Below, one piece after another: positions 34,216 through 45,289 of a stretch of 64,000 nucleotides of DNA. Under the pieces are notes generated by a model. The model was given only the letters and a program-made list of their open reading frames with translations, was not told the DNA's origin and did not search any database. Source of the DNA: Dipteris shenzhenensis (Eukaryota > Polypodiophyta > Polypodiopsida > Gleicheniales); NCBI GenBank assembly GCA_047967505.1, contig CM106541.1. One strand, written 5' to 3'. Every line of letters starts with the position of its first letter. Within the stretch, counting starts at the first letter, position 1. The translations under genes and the position numbers were made by a program.

Positions 34216-35160
34216 ATGGAAGAGTAATTGATCGGGCGATGGCATCTAGCAAGCATGATCTGCCATATTTTGGGTGTGTAGGCGCAACTCCAGTGATGCG
34301 GGGATGAATAAGGCTTATGCCTAATTTTTGATATTACAAAAGCTTATGTACATATTTGAATTTTGGAATATTAGTGGCTTGGCTAAGTGAATAAACTAAA
34401 GTTAGAAAAAGCCATCTATTCCAGAAGGTGGATGGGCTTTTTATAAAAGGGTGCATGGAGAAAAGCACAAAGGCTTTTGTATGATTTTTGATCGGAAGCC
34501 TTTTTGGAGGAATACATAGGAGGTGGAAGGAGAGCACCACTCCTATGGGGGGAGATTATATCTAGCACGCTTGTTCTGTCTCTTCCATTTGTGAGTTTTG
34601 AGAGTTTGTGCGTATTTTCGAAGAGTGTTGATGTATTTTTCAAGGATTTGCAGGTTCTGCGAGCATTTCCCATCACAGTTAATTACACATGCAAGGCATT
34701 GTGGGTAGAATAAAATGCCAAGAGAATGATGTTAGGCCACCTCACTATGATACATGTTATTTCATCATTAGCTCCCTCATTGGCATCGATGGATTCCTTG
34801 AATCCCTCCTCTAGATTTGATCTTTTCCCTCCTCACAACCTGGATTAGACCTCTAGTACAACAAAGAAGGTCGAGAAGATGGAGGAGTTGGAGCAATTGC
34901 TACCTTTAGGTTTGCAAACCTGTATCAAAGACCCTCATGAGATGCCTTCCCTCTCTCTTCATTGCTTCCTCAAATTTTCATCAGCCCTAATAGATATCAA
35001 TCTCTCCCCCTCTATTATGCCCCAAATTTGTTGATATCTTGTCTTGAATCTTGATGCACAACTAGAGAAAGAGCTTCTACACATTGTGCTGCAACAATGT
35101 GCGGATCCCCTACTTGTTATTAGAATAGACCAAGACATACATTTAGCAATAGACTAGTAG
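34216..35160. other. Intergenic stretch, no gene recognised
   Basis: Mixed-composition sequence without a convincing gene or transposon end. Short open frames on both strands show no motif I know. Confidence 0.5.
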
Positions 35161-35200
35161 TGTTGAGTATAGGTCATGTTGAACTTTCCAGATGATGTAG

Positions 35201-35231
<31 letters not shown>

Positions 35232-35352
35232 CTCTTGTTGAACTTTCCAAATGATGTAGCATGCGTGTGTGTGTTGAGTATAGGTCTTGTTGAACTTTCT
35301 AGATGATGTAGCATGTGTGTGTGCATGTGTGTGTGTGTGTGTGTGTGTGTGT
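35161..35352. repeat. Tandem repeat with (TG)n microsatellites
   Basis: Three copies of a short unit (TTGAACTTTC, ATGATGTAGCATG) each end in TG runs, the longest about 35202-35231. The His-Thr-rich frames here are artefacts of the repeat. Confidence 0.88.
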
Positions 35353-36935
35353 TTAAAACAAAAAACCTTTTGACAACACATCACACGAAGCTCAGATAAG
35401 GGGATAAAAAATTATTTATTACATGGTTGTTCATACAAAGTGTAAAAAATTATAACATCGGTGCAGTCTTGAAAAGCATCTTACTTATTAAAGAGGAGAA
35501 TCTCCATACCCACTACCATCCAACAAGAAAGCATGATAAGAACCACGTTATCTTAAGTTGGGAAGATAGGTGTCATAGGCACTCCTCCCTTGTTATCGGG
35601 GTCACAGTAAATTAGAAACTTAGCCAAAACTTTAACCACCAAAAAGTGACCACGTGTAAAAGGATGGATTTATTTAAGTGTGGATTAAATCAAGTACAAG
35701 GTTAGGTTGCGTATTTCAGGGAGGAATCGAAAATATTTTAGTTATAAACAAAACAAAGGGTGTATGGAAAATTTTGCTTAGGGGATCTAGTAAGGGAAGG
35801 AAACCATTTATAAAAAAATTAAAAGGGGACTTTATTTATGGTAGTCGTAAAGAATGGGCGAGGAGAGTAATTCAAAGGAAATTGTTTAGCAAAGTGAAGA
35901 GATGGTATGTGGGGGGGTTTCTTTAAAAAAATTTTGGGAGAGTAAGGAAGACTACATATTTTTTAGGAAAAATTGGTAGAACTGTTGCACTTGGAGTAAG
36001 AAATAGAGCAAGGCTTTATATGCATTCTATTCTTTTGGGCAAGAGGGGGGATGTAGAAGTAGTTGAGTAGACTCCTACAAAAATAATAGGGGGCAAATGA
36101 ATTAACAAAACAAGGGGAAACAAAGGGGTTTTAGATTTAATTGGAGAGGGGGGTCATTTAACAGGGATAAAAACTTAGAGAGGGGGGTGGGGGTGTAGAT
36201 TAAAAATAAGTAGAGAGGAGGATGGGGGGGAAAAAGAATATACACTACTGACAATATATACATTGAGAGGGGCTGTGGATGGAATACATAGAGAAATGGT
36301 GGGGATACCTTATAATATGAGACGAAAAAAAGAAAAGTAAGTATTGAAGTTTGAACCTTTAATGCCAAGGTCACCGTGCATAGCAAAAACTTCAGGAGCG
36401 CATCAGAGTGAAACTCAAGGGTACGATGCTTTGATGCGTAGCTGAGCTTCACAGTGATCTAGATGGTCAGACCGGCAAAGCCTCCATAGTGGTCCAAAGA
36501 CTCCACATGGTTAATGCGTCATTTTGCATGGGAGTGTACTGCGAGCCAATGCAAGGTACTGCAGCTGTCTAAGAGGGGCAATAGAAGAGAGCATGGTATG
36601 TGCGCAGGGGGAAGACTGTGGGTCGCAGCAGCATCATGTCATGAGTGGAGAACTTGGAGAAGGTATGCTTAGTAGAAGGGCTTTTATAGGGTAGGGAGAG
36701 AGTAGTCGGGAGGGTCAGTCAGGAGAGGAGGTCAGGGCTCAAGTTAGGTTAGGATAATAGGTGGACATATATAGTTTAGGGAGGCGGGTCGACTAGGTGA
36801 GCATAAAAATTCGTGTAGATTTAGGAGTAGATTTAGTTAAAGGGGTTAGGAGTAGATTAAATCAAGGGGGTTAGAACCTAACAAAAAAATTGGAAAAAAA
36901 TGACGTAGAAAAAGGGGGTTAATTAGGAAAACATT
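35353..36935. other. Decayed A/G-rich stretch, no gene recognised
   Basis: Long A- and G-rich runs with few open frames. 36140-36260 is strongly purine-rich on the plus strand. I see no domain, LTR or RNA gene. Confidence 0.45.
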
Positions 36936-37270
36936 AGGAAAGAGAAGAAATAATTAGGAAAATTTTAGAAAACATCATGAAATAAATAGAGAGAAATTTT
37001 AAAGAAAATAATTAGAAAAAATGAAAAGTAATTCAAACTTAACGAGAAAAAAATAGGAAGGGAGATAATTAAGAAAATAAGAAACTAAGAAAAATTTAGG
37101 AAAGAGAATAAATAAATAGGAAAATTAGGAAAAAGTAGAAAACGTCATAAAATAAATAGAGAAAATTTAAAGAAAATAAATAATTAGAAAATTTTATGAA
37201 ATAATTAAGAGGAAAATAGGAAGTTTAAAGAAAATACAAAGACAAATTAAGGAGAAATTAAGGAGACATT
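36936..37270. repeat. AT-rich imperfect tandem repeat, period about 160 bp
   Basis: Two units share AATTAGGAAAATT, AGAAAAC(A/G)TCAT(A/G)AAATAAA and TTTAAAGAAAATAA blocks, starting near 36945 and 37105. They are composed almost only of A, G and T. Confidence 0.65.
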
Positions 37271-37281
37271 GATAAAAAACT

Positions 37282-37343
37282 AGAGAGAGAGAGAGAGAGA
37301 GACAAGGGGGTCAAGGTCTAACAAAAAGAGCAAAAATTGTAGG

Positions 37344-37420
<77 letters not shown>

Positions 37421-37455
37421 AGCATGGGGCCAAGGTCTATATATAAAAGAGAGGA

Positions 37456-37490
<35 letters not shown>
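37282..37490. repeat. Compound (AG)n/(TG)n microsatellites
   Basis: Four runs: (AG)n 37282-37302, (GT)n 37346-37380, (AG)n 37383-37419 and (GT)n 37458-37490, separated by short related linkers containing CAAGG(G)T. The duplicated linker suggests expansion of a composite unit. Confidence 0.92.
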
Positions 37491-37494
<4 letters not shown>

Positions 37495-37873
37495 TTAGGC
37501 TAGCTAGTCAGTATGGGCGGGGCCAACTACCACGTCAACTAGTCCTATGAAAGTGAGGGTAGGACCTATTAAGTCCAACTAAGACCCCAACCAAGGGAAA
37601 TGGAAATAACTATAGTTGTTCTAAGAGCTCTATACCTACTTTCTACTTTTCATCTTCTCCATTGCTCATTATCTTTTTTTGGAAATCGACTCTTTGCTTC
37701 AACAATTTTAGGTGTCATATCTCAGCACTATACTAGCTTTCAACTTTACATCTTGATTCTACTTTCTATTTTTTGTCTTCTTCACTACCAATCATTGCTC
37801 ACTATTAATCAAATCTTTTCTTTAAAATGTTGAAAACAGAGAGTTGATTAATAGTGACCAGATTAAAGTTACA

Positions 37874-38114
37874 GGTTAAAAGAAAGAAAAAATCGCAGAG
37901 AAAACTTGAAATGCTAAGAGACTAAACCTAAAATGCTAAGAGATGAAACTTAAATTGTTGGGAGAAGAAACCTGAAATGTTGCACTTCTCTTTATCTACA
38001 GCAGTGTTGTATCGAGTTTCATCCCTTGGCAATTTCAATTTTCATCTCTCAGCATTTCAAGTTTCATCTCTCAGCATTTCAGGTTTCCTCTTTGATTTTC
38101 CCTTTCTTTCGACC
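37874..38114. repeat. Imperfect inverted repeat, about 110-bp arms
   Basis: The left arm 37874-37985 and right arm 38006-38114 align when one is reverse-complemented (GGTTAAAAGAAAG... against GGTCGAAAGAAAG..., then repeated GAAATGCT(A/G)AGAGATGAAAC units). The spacer is about 20 bp. There are no terminal duplication or transposase clues. Confidence 0.8.
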
Positions 38115-38409
38115 AATAGCTTGCCTTCTTCATCTCTGTGCAGCTCCCATTGATCGCATTGGTGATCATACTATAGACACATTCTATGTGCCATCTAGGT
38201 ACAATGATGGAGATCATAGAGGACAACCATAATGATGACTTTGCATCCATTAAAGATGGAGCAACCAATGACAATAAAGAATTAGTGTTGTGGTTGCATC
38301 GTGTACCAGATGATTCTGATGGTTGCCATGATTGGGACGATCATGAAGATGAGGAAAAATAATCCACTAATAGGATAGCACTATAGCCTTCCACCAAATT
38401 TAGGAAATT

Positions 38410-39700
38410 CTACCAAGTTTCTAGCAATGGATTTGTATCTATTTCGGAGTGATACATGCCATGTGCTTGGAGTTCATGAAGCCTTTTGAGAAAAGATCTT
38501 GCCTTGTGCATTGCATTTGAATCTATGACAAATATGAGCTTTCCATTGCAATCTGTACAACAAAAGAGAGAAATCATTAGGATAAACATGATATAGGAAA
38601 TGAACCAAGTAAAGTGCAATGCTATAATGGATTTCCTCTTACCATCTTCTCTCATGCCATAGAATTTGAGCATTGCTTGTTGCAGTTTCTCAACATCTAA
38701 GTAGACATTGTTGAAAACATTCATCTCAAAGGTTTGCAAGCCAGATTTCTTTTTACTCTTCCAAGTCATTGTGCCCCTTACACAATGGTACCCTCCAAGC
38801 ATTTCTCTTGCACGTTGGTTTATTTCTCTTTGTGCATGTCTCACAGACCAAGGTGTGGGTAGGGGCACTATAAATTTCTTATACTTTCCCAAAATAATAG
38901 ACTTGAAAATTTTGAAAATAGATGTGGAAGTTTCACGAGTTACATCGGCAGTATCACAAGCTGCAAGCATCTCCTTTGCATCCACAATATCCTTGAAGTC
39001 CTTCATCACCTATTTAGCAATTTGCACACGTAGGCACTTGTGTCTTGTGTCCCTTAGTATCCCAATAACATCGCTTGACTTCAATAAACTAGCTAGAGCA
39101 TCAATATCATCCCCATCTATTCTTCCCATCACATCTTCCATGAAGTTCCTAAAGAAGAACACAAGAAAAACTTAGTCACAAATAGTGTAGCACAAAAGAG
39201 TGTAATTTCATTGGAACATTTGATAACCAACCTTGTAGCCCAAACTCTCCTCTTTCTAGCACCACTAGTGGGTGCCAATGCATCCATTTTATGTAAGTAC
39301 CTTCTTTTCCTCTCCTTCAATCCCAAAGGTGTTTCTTTCATCTTTTGCACTCGTTCTTCTACCTTCTCTCGTTCCTTCTCTATGGCTCATCGAACTTGAT
39401 TGTATATATATCTTTCCAAGCCTTTTTGGCTTTATCATGAAGATCATGATTCTTCCTTTGAAGATCCTGCATAGAGTTATGCATTGCAACAATGGTGCTA
39501 TTTCCTAAATGTGCTAGCATCTCTGCTTGGGTTCTGCGCATCTCACTTTCTTGCATAGCCATTGACTGAGCATTGTTTAACTGATTGCAATTTAGTAGGA
39601 CCCAACCCATACTTGAAAAAGATTTTGTTTTCATGCTCCTAGTCAGGTTCCATAAAGTAGCACATAAGCATGCCGTCTTTCTATGATATGGCAATCATGC
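38410..39700 (-). pseudogene. Unrecognised spliced gene-like locus, coiled coil plus novel C-terminal region
   Basis: I do not recognise this family. On the minus strand, three coding blocks join across two GT-AG introns. Block 1 (about 39694 to 39250) has a charged, coiled-coil-like stretch (EMLAHLGNSTIVAMHNSMQD), a frameshift near 39390, then KKRR-rich sequence ending WATR. Intron 1 has donor GTTGGT near 39243 and acceptor TTCTTTAG near 39150. Block 2 (NFMEDVMGRIDGDDIDAL...) runs to about 38640, with one in-frame TAG near 39010 before VMKDFKDIVDAKE. Intron 2 has donor GTAAGAGG near 38643 and acceptor TTGTACAG near 38552. Block 3 has NGKLIFVIDSNAMHKA and ends LLETW-stop at 38410. It could be a dying host gene or an undescribed transposon gene. 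Confidence 0.5.
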
Positions 39701-39734
39701 CATGCTTTTCTCCTCTCTCCTCCTTGTTTAGAGT

Positions 39735-40000
39735 CAGAGACATCACTATGAAGCACACTCCATTCTAATTGGCATTCGGCCCTGAAGCAATGTGATGATG
39801 GAATTCCTTGTGCTAGGTAGTAGTCAAGCCTACAGATGGCCAAGAGGAAAGACTTACAAAACTCCAAATAGCACTTTGGGCCTACCAAATGGCATTTAAG
39901 ATCACTACAAAGCATATTGGCATTTGTCCTTGAAGCAGTGGTACCAATGGAATTCCTTGTGCTTAGCTTGAAGTTTGTAGTCTACTAACACAAATGGCCA
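39735..40000. repeat. Local duplication, period about 160 bp
   Basis: Two related segments share AAGGAATTCCAT and TGCTTCAGGG/TGCTTCAAGG with GCCAAT on the minus strand, near 39790 and 39950. They lie upstream of the unrecognised minus-strand locus. 40001-40440 holds nothing I can assign. Confidence 0.55.
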
Positions 40001-40439
40001 AGATGAAGGCCTACAAAAGAGGCTAGATGAGCTATAACACCAGCTAAGAGGCCCAAGGTGCCATTGGGAGTGTCATCCCAATCATTTTTTTTTTAATTCA
40101 CTCACAGTTTTGTGAAGAATCATAACCAAGCAACCCTGCATGTCCATTTCCAAACAAACCAAACTAGCTCATGCATTGTATGGAAAGGAGGGCTCTTTTG
40201 GTTGGCAGGATCTAAAGGAGAGAAGGATCCTTCTACCCAAAGGTCGAGATGCTCCTTTCCTTGTGAATGAAGACTGTGGATTTTGGAAGCTCCTCTCAAT
40301 TCTAGACTACATGTGCTTGCATATTCAGCCTCCAACTCTAACTGAACCTGGTGATTGTTGGAGATGTCCTCAAATGGTGCCATGAGTAAAGGAGTGTAGA
40401 GAAGGAGAAGGTGTGGAGATGCAGGCTTGAAGGAGCAAC

Positions 40440-40951
40440 ATGCAGGAAGAGGGAGGATGAGGAGGAGGAGGTATGGGGGAGGGAGGACCAGTAGTTGAAG
40501 AGGAGGAAAGGGGGGCAGACCAACAGGTGTGGAGGATGAGGAGGAGTAAGCATGGAGGAGGAGGGAGGGAGGAGCGAGGAGCAGGAGGGAGGGGGGAGGA
40601 GGAGCAATGGCGAAGGAGGAGGGAGGGGGAGGGGAGGAGGAGCAGGCATGGAGGAGGGAGGGAGGGGGAGGACAAGAAGAGCAAGTGTGGAGGAGGGATG
40701 GAGGGAGGGGGAGGAGGAGGAAGGGGGAGGAGGGAGTGAGGAGGGAGGGGGAGGGGGAGTGAGGAGGGGGAGGGGGAGGAGGGAGTGAGGAGGAAGGGGT
40801 GGGGGAGGAGGGGGGAGGGGGAGGAGGGAGGGATGGAGGGGGAGGAGGAGGGAGGAGGAGGAGGAGGAGGGAGGGGAAGGAGGGAGTGAGGAGGGGGAGT
40901 GAGGGAGGGGGAGTGAGGAGGGGGAGGGAGGGAGGAGAGAGAAGAAGGGAG
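40440..40951. repeat. GGA/GGGGGAGG-rich low-complexity island
   Basis: About 510 bp in which the plus strand is almost pure G and A, dominated by GGAGGAGG and GGGGGAGG. Many runs of three or more G could form quadruplex or triplex DNA. The Ser/Pro/Leu-rich minus-strand frames are compositional artefacts. Confidence 0.9.
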
Positions 40952-41856
40952 GGAATTCAAAATTCAAATTTTGAAACTTTCATTTGGTTTATTGTTAGGT
41001 TTTAAAGAAAAGAAAGGGAAAGCCAACACTTCCATGCTCGATCTCTTCTTGAAAAGTTTTGATGTTGGTTTCGAAGGGTACTTAGAGTGGTGCACTAGAT
41101 GAACGAGCCTTAGAGAGGTGCTTGGATGAATGAGCCTTCTATCAGTGTTACAAGTCAAAAAGCTGATTTTCTTTTAAATGAAGGTAGGTTAGGATCCTCC
41201 AGGAGAATAGAGAAACATAGAAGGGGAGTAGCATTGGCACAGAATGCTAAAAGAGAGCTGGGCGATGTAAAAACCATCACCCAGAACACAAAGATGCCGA
41301 CAAGCCAAGCCAAAAAGAACCTTTTATAGAAAATCACTACTAAGGCTCTTCAACTAATATATGTTGATGTGTATGGGTTAATGCAATGGCATTGTGTGGG
41401 ATGCCATCGCTAGAATGAAGTGGGGTTTTAAAAGTACATCCATACTTGCATCATCCTTGGCCCATCTACTACCTAATAGCTATTATTGAGTCACGAGTCA
41501 TTGCTGAGATACTAAGCCTTGATTTTATTGGTTTACACCTACCTGTACCCAAAGTTGAGACATCTAAGCCTACATTTTGATTGCATTTCATGATGAATGT
41601 GGTTTATGTCCTTACTTTGCGAGGTTTGGTAGAGGAGTTTGATGAAGCCATTTCTTGAATATTCTATCAAAATTCAAATGCATAGAGAAGGCTTTGAGTC
41701 CAAACATGTGACTTGCATCTACATTTCAAGTGTTATAGCCCTACAAGAGGGTGGCATGATCCATGTTGGCAATAGACGAGAATTAGGTTTGGGAGTCAAG
41801 TTGTTTTGGGTTTGAGGTTTACCCTTTGTAAGAAGTTGGACAACCATTTGGCTGCA

Positions 41857-42180
41857 TGGTTCTGCACATAGACACTCTCATGCCAATAGATTGAAAATAT
41901 ATATGGATAGCACTCCATTGAGTAGATGGCCCATACTACCTATGAATCGTCTCAATATTTTAGAATGATGATTTTTAAAATGTCAGTAGGTTGTAACTGG
42001 TAAACCAAAGGGTTGGATAAAACCTATCTTATTGTAATTTTTATTTCCCTTTGTATGGATGGCACATTAGCTTATCTTAACACCAGGCACTTATAGGGTA
42101 GTGCCACTCCTTGCAACCCTAAACTATACACATTGCTCTTTGAAGTGAGCTGACAAGCCTAGACTATTTTTGGATTTTTA

Positions 42181-42225
<45 letters not shown>

Positions 42226-42309
42226 AGCCGAGGGTTTAGTCTACTCAACAGACTACTATCCATGTATATTTTCCACTTATTGGCATGAGAGTGTCTGTGT
42301 GTAGAACCA
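41857..42309. repeat. Imperfect inverted repeat, 69-bp arms, 315-bp spacer
   Basis: The left arm 41857-41925 (TGGTTCTGCACATAGACACT...) and right arm 42241-42309 are reverse complements with about ten mismatches. The spacer holds the (TC)n run. It could be the termini of a small non-autonomous DNA element. Confidence 0.8.
42185..42222. repeat. (TC)19 microsatellite
   Basis: An uninterrupted TC dinucleotide run between GGCA and AATAGCC. Confidence 0.95.
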
Positions 42310-43686
42310 TAAGAGGATTTGATGAGGGTTCCAATTTAAAATTATTATCTTAAGCTCATGGTAATATTTATAAATAAAGTCTTAAGGTTTATCGTTGAAA
42401 TGAAAGGGAGCCTAGGATCTGAACCTTGAGACCCAGTGGAGCAGATCTCTAACCCGTCGTAGATGGCAGATCATGTTATTCGTTGATAATAACTCCACCT
42501 CAATCACCACAATATAATTCTACTTGCACCTACCTAAATGACCTATGCTACCTGGTAGACCATAAATCATTGGTAGACGGAGGCTTTGGACAGCAGCCTA
42601 TCCTTTCTTTCTAGCCTTGTGATTTCCAGATTGCACTTTACTGTAGCTTCTTGAATGTTATTTGCTCCCTGGATACATGTGCAAGCCATTGCAACTTTGA
42701 TTTTAGGCCTTTGTTGGCTTCACAAGTCCATATCTGGCCATGAGCATATAGATTACACAAAAAGGGCTTGGATTTTTTTAAAGGATTGGGAGGATATCAT
42801 ATTTTTGGAGACCACAGGTGTTGAAGGCATAGCCTCCACCCACGTGGACACTAACCATGGGATAGGTTAAATACACCTTTAGTAAGAGGGAGTTATTAGC
42901 ACAAGGTAGTGGGATCATTTTCTAGCTATATGGACAGTTGTAACTGTCCTTAACAACACTCCTTAGTGGCTTGATCCACCACATAATGTTTTTGACTAGG
43001 ACTGTTACATTTCAAAACTTACTGTTGCCTTACAACAGTCAGACTGATGTCAAATGGCTATAAAACCTTGTATCAACTCCTATTGAGAGTAGGGAATTGT
43101 TGAGTTGATGTATTCTCTATCAAAACATAATATACAAGAAGCATACTGCCTTTTGCAAGATTTCCTCTCTGCCCTCTTTACATCTCGTGATAGTCTTTTA
43201 TAGTCTGCTTACTTTCCGACTATACTCCAGCTGCTGGCACCTTGTTGTTAGGAGTGGAGATGTGTTTATCTGAAGACACTCTGAACACTATTGGTGATCC
43301 TATCATTGTTCCTACCCAGAATTGCCAGTTTTCTCTCAAAGCACAACAAGCACCACTATCAATTACGACGTGAAACAACAAACAGAGAAACATACAAAAC
43401 ACAACTTTGAAAAACACAAAACCCCAACTGCATCGTAGGATTGCACCTACGTGCACAAAGCCGACAAATACGCCCACGATTACAAACAACATTAGAAACT
43501 GCATATGGTAGCAAATGTTAGAAAACATAGGAAATTCTATCCTAGTGAATACACTAGTAGAGGAGGATCTCACATCGCTACTTTAGCATACGTGAATATC
43601 CATATTGAAAATCAATGCTCCACCAAAGAAAACTTGGACTAGGCTCCATTTAGTTATCATTTAGCAACAACTATAGGAGCAATTGT

Positions 43687-44147
43687 TTGAATCTAGAAAG
43701 GCTCAATGCTTCACCGCAACTCACAAAGAAAGACCCCAAGAACTACATCAACAATCACAAAACAGCTAACAGTCAGACTCGTATTAGAAAAGAGATGTAT
43801 ATGACAGCAACATCAACAACACACCAAAACAAGAACAATACATCAAGATTGGCAAAGAAGATCACAATATCAACATTACAATTCCACTATGAAGATAGCA
43901 CACAAAGCTTAGCTGACAGTGGCACATTTCTACCACACGATAAGCTATTATAATCCTACCTCTCTCATTTTCCTTTCATTGAATGACTAGCCCATGTCGG
44001 ATAGCTTTGGAGAGGAAACATCACCTCACCATATTGGTATAGCATATTTTACATGAAATAGAGCTTGGGTAGAGGATGCTTCCAAACAGATGATCTAGAG
44101 GATATCTTTCATGACCTTGATTATATTTTTAGTGGGACAAGTTCCTC
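43687..44147. other. No gene recognised
   Basis: AT-rich sequence whose longest plus-strand frame (43687-43953) is Asn/Thr-rich and lacks motifs. Confidence 0.45.
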
Positions 44148-44590
44148 TTATAATTCCCTACATAGCCAGGAGGTGCACGAAGCAAAAACTGAGCTAGAAA
44201 GATTAATGCTATCCACTAAACCCTTCATTTGTTTGATAGGAATTAGATCAAGATCAATGTTTTCTTTCTCAAGTCCTAAAATTTCCCCTGCAACAAGTAA
44301 ACTTTGCAATATTACATATTTTCTTGCAAGGCAGACACATACATACAAATACAATGGCTAAACAAGATGTACTCTCACCTTGCTTTTTGTACTCTATGCT
44401 TACATCCTCCAATGCCAGCAACTTTCGAATTCTCTTGCTTCGTCGTCTCTCTCCAAGAACGATTCTCTTCATTCTTGCTCTCCTTAGCTCATTCTTTATC
44501 TTTGAATGCTCTTTGATTTCCCTTTGCAGCTACTCTTTCAAATATGAATTTATCGACATTTCTTGGTCCTTCTCCATTCTTTCTCAGACA
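44148..44590 (-). pseudogene. Spliced gene-like fragment with coiled-coil character (unrecognised)
   Basis: On the minus strand, an exon from about 44585 to 44379 (MEKDQEMSINSYLKE, one in-frame TAG, then IKEHSKIKNELRRAR and RRSKRIRKLLALEDVSIEYK) ends AAGCAAG. A 91-bp intron follows, 44288-44378, with donor GTGAGAGT and acceptor TTGTTGCAG. Joining keeps the frame into LGLEKENIDLDLIPIKQMK and ends CREL-stop at 44148. The Lys/Glu pattern suggests a coiled coil or a basic leucine-zipper-like segment. I cannot name the family. The upstream end is lost near the histone H3 fossil on the opposite strand. Confidence 0.42.
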
Positions 44591-44797
44591 TACAATGAAA
44601 TAGCACAGGGATACAAGGACAATGTGCGATTCAACACAGGAGCTATGGGGGTGCTCTAGGAGGCTACAAAGCAAGTGACCATCACTCTATTCGAGGATCC
44701 CAACTTGTGTGCCATCCATGCAAAGCGTGTCACGGTCATGGACAAGGACATGGCTCTAGCGAAGCGGCTATGGAGTGACCCAAGTTTGAAGCCCTAG
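44591..44797 (+). pseudogene. Histone H3 C-terminal fragment (fossil)
   Basis: The plus strand reads YNEIAQGYKDNVRF, then a TAG at 44657-44659 where H3 has Gln of LQEA, then [28 protein letters not shown] and a stop at 44795-44797. The run [14 protein letters not shown] is diagnostic of the last helices of histone H3, here covering roughly the final 60 residues. The remainder is strongly diverged (for example MDKD for MPKD, and AKRLWSD for ARRIRG). The N-terminal two thirds are absent. No poly(A) tail or intron is visible, so I cannot say whether it is a retrocopy or a relic of a gene. A relic of a centromeric H3 variant is possible but unproven. Confidence 0.82.
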
Positions 44798-44970
44798 ATT
44801 CTCTTGCAGCCCACTCTTAGGACTTAGACCACCCCCTACCCTTGAAGGCACTATCTTGTATCTAAGGCCCAAGGGCCGATCTTTTTTAATTAAATATATC
44901 CACATTCTCTACACTATCGCATTGTTGTGTATTCTCCATGTTTATGACTGAAGTAACTGATCATTTTAAT

Positions 44971-45225
44971 GTAAGTTTTGAATTCTATCAAATCCTAAAG
45001 GAATTTCACCATCGCACAGAAGGGAAAAGTGTTTGGGACATCGCTAGGACACTAGAGAGCCTAAAACCCACCACGGTATAAATTTGGGAATTCCGGCAAG
45101 TCCAAAATGCCCAAATTCGCATCGTGTCAGGTTTTAGGCTTTCTAGGGTCTTGGCGACATCCCAGACATGTTTCCCTTTAGTGCAATGGTGGAATTCCTT
45201 CAAGATTTGACAGAATTGAACTTTC
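44971..45225. repeat. 255-bp foldback (imperfect inverted repeat)
   Basis: The arms 44971-45093 and 45103-45225 are reverse complements at about four positions in five, with almost no spacer (centre near 45098). Shared blocks include GGGACATCGC/GGGATGTCGC and AGCCTAAAACC. It lies between the histone H3 fossil and the Gypsy gag remnant. It may be a MITE-like element or a former hairpin RNA locus. Confidence 0.85.
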
Positions 45226-45289
45226 AATACCCAGAATTGGTGAAAATGATACTAAATTCCAAAATCTTTCGTTGGTAGCTCCAAACAAC

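Larger units (their letters stand above)
40952..43686. other. Intergenic stretch with an inverted repeat and (TC)n
   Basis: No gene recognised. 42900-43200 has an LTR-like feel (CTATAAAACC near 43060, then short inverted motifs), but I found no partner repeat. An inverted repeat and a microsatellite inside it are listed separately. A 117-residue hydrophobic minus-strand frame at 43220-43573 has no recognisable motif. Confidence 0.4.

Noticed and set aside
35154-35384. His/Thr-rich frame over the TG microsatellites
   Set aside because: A product of the dinucleotide repeat, not a gene.
40338-40967. Overlapping minus-strand frames of about 200 codons, Ser/Pro/Leu-rich
   Set aside because: They are translations of the GGA-rich island in different frames, with no start context, motif or complexity.
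42900-43200. Possible solo LTR
   Set aside because: A TATA-like motif and LTR-like texture are present, but no second copy, TG...CA boundaries or target duplication could be established.
43220-43573. Hydrophobic 117-codon minus-strand frame as a membrane protein
   Set aside because: Phe/Val-rich composition comes from T/G-rich DNA. There are no conserved motifs and no neighbouring exon signals.
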